Positions 60,362 to 64,000 of a DNA stretch of 64,000 nt are shown here, piece after piece. The position numbers and the translations under genes are program-made. Below the pieces are notes generated by a model, which saw only the letters and a list, made by a program, of their open reading frames with translations, made no database searches and had not been told where the DNA came from. Numbering within the stretch: position 1 is the stretch's first letter; each line of letters starts with the position of its first letter. This DNA comes from Lachnospiraceae bacterium UBA7196 (lineage in GTDB: Bacteria; Bacillota; Clostridia; Lachnospirales; Lachnospiraceae): positions 306,697-370,696 of the forward strand of contig DKUU01000018.1 of the NCBI GenBank assembly GCA_002490835.1, written 5' to 3'.

Positions 60362-61195
60362 ATGAGAATATTGAAGGTGACGTCAAAAAACCTGCATTTT
60401 TTTGAAGCCTATTTTACAGAGGAAGAGATAAACAGCCTGAAAACGGCGCGGGCAAAAGCATTGGGCGCGGTGGCGGGCATAGCGCCGTGCGCTGTCGCTC
60501 TCTTTACGGTGGCAGGCAGAGAAGTGTATCTGGAAAAAATGTATGTGGAAGAAGGGTTTCGGAGGCGCGGCGTGGCGACGGGGCTGATCGGGCAGATCGG
60601 AAAGCGCGTTCCCGGATCGTTCGAGCTGACATGCAGCTATCAGCAGGAACGTTGTCCCGAATTTGACAGCCTTATCAGGAAAAGAAATGATTTTTCCTTT
60701 GCGGGGGAGGGCTGTCCCGTGTATACGGTGGGAAAAGAGGAGGCCGACAGTATAAAGCTGCCGGAAACAAATGCAGAAGTCAGCGAATTTTTCGGCATGG
60801 AGGATTCTGCCGTGCGCCGGTTTATGAAGACCGCGATGCAAAAAAGCGGGGAGGAGACCGACGGGCTGCTTGCCGGTCACGCTTGGGCGAAGGAAGCCTG
60901 CCTGTGTCATGCGGACGGGGAGGAGATCGACGCCTGTCTGCTGACGGAGCGCACGGCGGAGGGACTGCGCCTGTATTACGCCTATTCGGGAGAGGGCGGC
61001 GCGCCCGCCTTTCTCGCCTGTTTCGGAAAAATTCTGCAGATGGTGCGGAACGGGGAGTATCCCGTCTACGAGATCGTCTGCCGGACAAAGAGGGCAGGGC
61101 GGATATTTGCCAAGCTTTTGGCGGGGCGGGAGCCGGACGGGTATCTGGTGACGGCGTGTAAGTATTTGCAGGAGACAGACGATGAGGAGGTGTAA
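60362..61195 (+). CDS. GNAT-like acetyltransferase-domain protein, CIS accessory
   Basis: A 277-residue protein. Residues about 20-85 are a GNAT fold: LFTVAGREVYLEKMYVEEGF followed by RRRGVATGLIGQI, the acetyl-CoA loop. The remainder (about 95-277) holds a second, unrecognised domain that also resembles a GNAT fold (a GEGGAPAFLACFGKILQM segment). The start codon lies three bases after the ATPase stop, so the two are made together. It might modify the effector or particle, or serve as an effector chaperone; both are inference. The next gene is the calpain-like protease. Confidence 0.6.
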   Translation: MRILKVTSKNLHFFEAYFTEEEINSLKTARAKALGAVAGIAPCAVALFTVAGREVYLEKMYVEEGFRRRGVATGLIGQIGKRVPGSFELTCSYQQERCPEFDSLIRKRNDFSFAGEGCPVYTVGKEEADSIKLPETNAEVSEFFGMEDSAVRRFMKTAMQKSGEETDGLLAGHAWAKEACLCHADGEEIDACLLTERTAEGLRLYYAYSGEGGAPAFLACFGKILQMVRNGEYPVYEIVCRTKRAGRIFAKLLAGREPDGYLVTACKYLQETDDEEV

Positions 61196-61200
61196 AGGAT

Positions 61201-64000
61201 ATGGAACCGGTAGAGATTTATGAAAAAAAGGAAAACGACAGCCTGAATTTGCGCATCGAAGAACAGGAGCGGGAGATGCAGGATCATCTCGTGCCAGATC
61301 CGGCGCTATTGGAGGTTCAGCAAAGAGAAGCGGAGCAAAGACAGGCTGAGCAAACCGATGTGATGGACAAATCTAAGCTGAGTGTACTTGCCACGGCGGC
61401 GCTTGACAAGGAAAGGGAAAAGAGGGAAGAACAAGAGAAGGGCGGAGAAGAAAAAGAAGGAAAAAAGACGGAAGAGGAGCGGGCTTCGGAGTTGCTGCAG
61501 GAATTTCTTGCTGCCAATTTTTCGACGCGTGCGCTCGCGGCGGATTATGTGATACAGAACCTGGATACCTGCCTGCACAACGTGGAACTGATCAGGCGGA
61601 TGCGAAAGACGGCAATCACGGGAGAGGATGCGGAAAAGGCGACGAGGAAGCTTGCGGCGCTTAGCGAGTACGAGAATGTGGTGGATAGCGCGTTGTGGGA
61701 GTATGGGCTGACGATAGACTATGACGCGTTTCAGATCAAAGAAATCAATCCAAACGGCGAAGCTTTTGCCAAGAGGAGACAGGCATATCTGGAAAACGGC
61801 ATCCTGCGTTTTTATTCCGGCATGAGGAGATTTAAGGCATGGAATAAGAACGGCGGGCAGTTACCGGATGCGTATCAGGAGCCCCCCGGTCAGACAAGAG
61901 TCGAAGAGAGACTGAACGCGCTGGAAGTAAATTTTCAAGTACCTCTTTTGCATGAGAGTGAACTTCATATTATGAGATCCGCCACACGCAGCGTCAGTAA
62001 AACGGGGAGAGCGACGGTGGGAAGCAAAATCAAAGCATCCGCAGCTGAAGTGCAGGGAAATATGGAGTATACGCGGGTAAAGATGAGGCTTTACAGGCTC
62101 TATCAGGGAATGAAGGAGAAGCTTGCGAGGGAAGACGGGGCGGAAGAAGATGAGTCGAAAAAATACGGGTCGGGAAGCGAAGAATTTGCGTCTTTGCAAA
62201 CGCTGATTGAAGATTATGTATATCAAAACCGGGACACATTGGAAGACAGAAGAGACGCCGAGGAAACGGAAGCGCAGAAGCTGAAAGCCTTAAAAGAGAA
62301 GCTTACGGAAATGTGTAAAGACGGTATGAAAAAATGCAGTAAGTATGCGGCAATCCTGCTGGGACTGCTGGAGGGGGAGAGCAGCGGGTATCTGGAAGTG
62401 CCGGACGGGATAACACCACTGTTTGTAGAAGATAAAAAAATTCGTTTGAGAGCTGGAGATAGAAAAGAAGGAAGGAAAAGGAAATATAGAGACTGTAAGG
62501 ATATGCCGTTATTTGCGCACAGACCGAATATCAAGGATGTAGAGCAGGGGGGACTGGGCGATTGTTATCTGCTTTCCGGATTGCTGTCTGTGGTGGATCA
62601 AAATCCGGAGGAGATCATGAACCTTATGAAGGATAATGGAAACGGGACGGTGACGGTCTGCTTTAAGCCGGCGGAAAACAAGGACACAGGGACGGTCTAT
62701 ACGCCTTATTATGTTACGGTAGAGAAGACGATACCAATCCAAAGAGAGGATGAAACTGACGTTTTCTCGACAGGGGCATTGTGGGTCAAGATGATAGAGA
62801 AGGCGTATGCCGCGTCCGGACTGCATAGACTGGATAAGATCAATGAACGCAGGAGAAGAAGAGGAGAACAACTTTTAGATCTTGTTGGCTTACAAACGTT
62901 TATCAGGCAGGAGAACGCCGCCAAGACCACAGTGGACTATGGCGATTTAAAGGGTGGAAATCCAGGTATATTCATGAGCCTGTTGTTAGGAAAGGAGAGA
63001 GTAAGAACGAATCTGGATAAAAATAGGGCTGATAATGTGGCGGACAGAATCGCAAGCATGTTTCCGGCGATAAGCGAGCCGGCATGGGATTCACAGGCGG
63101 GAACAAAGTACGGTCATGAAAGATATGATTCTATTGTCTATGAATATATAAAAAAGCAAGATTCGGTGAAGGCGGAACGGTATTTGAAATTGCAAAAGCC
63201 TGTGTCCAAAAACAGGAGTGATGCGGCCGGTAAAGCCTATTTGGGAGAAAAAGAGGAATTGGAGAAATACCGGAAATCCTGTATGCTCCAACTTGATATC
63301 ATAGATACGCTGATAAAGAGCAATGATGAAGATATTTGGAAGCTGGGCAGCGAAGCAGAAATCAAGGATTGGTATGCGAAGATAAAGCAGTTATTTTCCC
63401 ATTATAAAGGTAATATGGGAGGTGCGCAGCAAAACGAAGAGGACAAAATCATAAACAGCGTAAGGGATAATTATTTGAAATATGTAAATGAGGATATCTT
63501 TAATGCTATCACAGAAGCAGAATTTAATAGTACGGTAGATATCTTGCAAGAACGGCATTTGCATCAGTTTCATAAAATGCAGGGCAGCAAACAGAAACCG
63601 GAAGCCGGAGAAGCTAAAGAAGCCAGAGAAGACGAAGAAACCGGAGAGATTCTGGACAGTCATTATACGGCAAGAGAACGTAAATTATTTGAGAAAATAG
63701 AAGAATCTCTCCGGTCCGGAGCCTATATTACTTTTGGGACAAGGGAATTGGCTGCGAATCAAGATGGTAAGAACGGAGAGAGCATGGACAAGGGATTGGT
63801 GGGAGGACACAACTACTCGCTTTTGAGTACGCGAAAAATAATGGTTCATGGCGAGGAACAGCTTTATTTCGTCGTCATGAATCCGTGGGCGGAAACAGGC
63901 GTATTTTATAAAGTGGGTGCAGACCGTACCACGGGACATGCTGCCGAGCAGGAGACGGAGGATGAGGAAGAAGAAAAAGAAGAAATGGAAGAAGAAATAG
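61201..64000 (+). CDS. Calpain-family cysteine protease, putative CIS effector (3' end beyond window)
   Basis: The frame is open from ATG 61201 to the last base, giving at least 933 residues. An AGGAGG site with an AAAGGAT lies just upstream. Residues about 1-110 are charged and helical, rich in Glu and Lys. A calpain (peptidase C2) core follows: IKDVEQGGLGDCYLLSGLL with catalytic Cys-455, then GGHNYSLLS with His-870, then VVMNPWAET with Asn-894, the standard triad order. About 400 residues of insertion separate Cys and His. There is no signal peptide. As the last gene in sight, right after the ATPase and GNAT genes, it fits a delivered protease toxin. Codon use and AT content of its 3' half differ from the particle genes. 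Confidence 0.8.
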   Translation, partial: MEPVEIYEKKENDSLNLRIEEQEREMQDHLVPDPALLEVQQREAEQRQAEQTDVMDKSKLSVLATAALDKEREKREEQEKGGEEKEGKKTEEERASELLQEFLAANFSTRALAADYVIQNLDTCLHNVELIRRMRKTAITGEDAEKATRKLAALSEYENVVDSALWEYGLTIDYDAFQIKEINPNGEAFAKRRQAYLENGILRFYSGMRRFKAWNKNGGQLPDAYQEPPGQTRVEERLNALEVNFQVPLLHESELHIMRSATRSVSKTGRATVGSKIKASAAEVQGNMEYTRVKMRLYRLYQGMKEKLAREDGAEEDESKKYGSGSEEFASLQTLIEDYVYQNRDTLEDRRDAEETEAQKLKALKEKLTEMCKDGMKKCSKYAAILLGLLEGESSGYLEVPDGITPLFVEDKKIRLRAGDRKEGRKRKYRDCKDMPLFAHRPNIKDVEQGGLGDCYLLSGLLSVVDQNPEEIMNLMKDNGNGTVTVCFKPAENKDTGTVYTPYYVTVEKTIPIQREDETDVFSTGALWVKMIEKAYAASGLHRLDKINERRRRRGEQLLDLVGLQTFIRQENAAKTTVDYGDLKGGNPGIFMSLLLGKERVRTNLDKNRADNVADRIASMFPAISEPAWDSQAGTKYGHERYDSIVYEYIKKQDSVKAERYLKLQKPVSKNRSDAAGKAYLGEKEELEKYRKSCMLQLDIIDTLIKSNDEDIWKLGSEAEIKDWYAKIKQLFSHYKGNMGGAQQNEEDKIINSVRDNYLKYVNEDIFNAITEAEFNSTVDILQERHLHQFHKMQGSKQKPEAGEAKEAREDEETGEILDSHYTARERKLFEKIEESLRSGAYITFGTRELAANQDGKNGESMDKGLVGGHNYSLLSTRKIMVHGEEQLYFVVMNPWAETGVFYKVGADRTTGHAAEQETEDEEEEKEEMEEEI

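Noticed and set aside
61306..63939. Several minus-strand frames opposite the calpain-like gene, rich in Ser, Phe and Leu
   Set aside because: They are the reverse of Glu/Lys/Arg-rich codons; the plus-strand frame is continuous and carries the protease motifs.
1..64000. Search for tRNA, rRNA, CRISPR arrays and riboswitches
   Set aside because: No cloverleaf, rRNA segment, regularly spaced repeat array or recognisable riboswitch core was seen by eye; short or divergent ones could have been missed.

Overview
The window reads as a chromosomal segment of a low-to-mid GC Gram-positive anaerobe, most likely a gut Clostridia/Lachnospiraceae-type bacterium. The basis is strong AGGAGG-type ribosome sites, frequent GTG/TTG starts, lipobox-bearing lipoproteins, PTS sugar import, a carbamate kinase, and ABC/two-component modules, with no lipopolysaccharide or outer-membrane biogenesis genes seen. 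This assignment comes from gene content, not from a database search. No tRNA, rRNA, CRISPR array or complete insertion sequence was found.

Region 1 (1-5600): the 3' part of a D12-class adenine DNA methyltransferase, a non-coding stretch, then a tight run of a BMP-family lipoprotein, a DUF5722-like lipoprotein, a family 2 glycosyltransferase and an LspA-like signal peptidase II. Region 2 (5587-14800) is sugar metabolism: a GH13 alpha-glucosidase, a convergent carbamate kinase, an FGGY kinase (xylulokinase-like), a large polytopic membrane protein, a DUF4867 protein and an L-fucose/L-arabinose isomerase-family protein. Region 3 (14890-19115) is a two-component system plus a MacB/Bce-like ABC transporter. 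A FliD-like orphan (minus strand) and a PTS operon (IIA, enzyme I, IIBC) follow, ending in a clear terminator at 24566-24602.

Region 4 (24694-64000) is the main interest: a contractile injection system (CIS) locus preceded by an unusually rich sensory block. The block holds a LytS-like kinase with a receiver/SARP-like regulator, an Ig-domain membrane protein, and a second kinase-regulator pair that has lost the usual phosphotransfer residues. The CIS gene run starts at 29478. It holds accessory genes of unknown role: an Ig-containing CIS-associated protein, two membrane proteins of which one carries a degenerate nucleotide-cyclase domain, a MORN-repeat membrane protein, a TolC-like exported coiled-coil protein, and a large exported protein. 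The particle genes follow: DUF4255 cap, PAAR-like DUF4280 tip, sheath, tube, a tail-assembly chaperone with a candidate -1 frameshift, a second tube-like protein, a possible tape measure, a duplicated CIS_tube adaptor, a split hub/spike, gp25, two J-like baseplate proteins and a tail protein I. A STAS-domain protein, the AAA+ ATPase and a GNAT-like protein come next. The last gene, cut by the window end, encodes a large calpain-family cysteine protease with Cys, His and Asn catalytic residues in place; it is the best candidate for the delivered effector.

How the parts may fit: envelope or sugar signals could act through the two regulators on the 11-bp direct repeats seen upstream of 24694 and 29478. 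The CIS would then be built in the cytoplasm, and the multiple single-pass membrane proteins may tether or gate it at the envelope. No receptor-binding fibre, holin/endolysin, capsid or terminase was recognised, which argues against a prophage or R-type bacteriocin and leaves targeting and release open.
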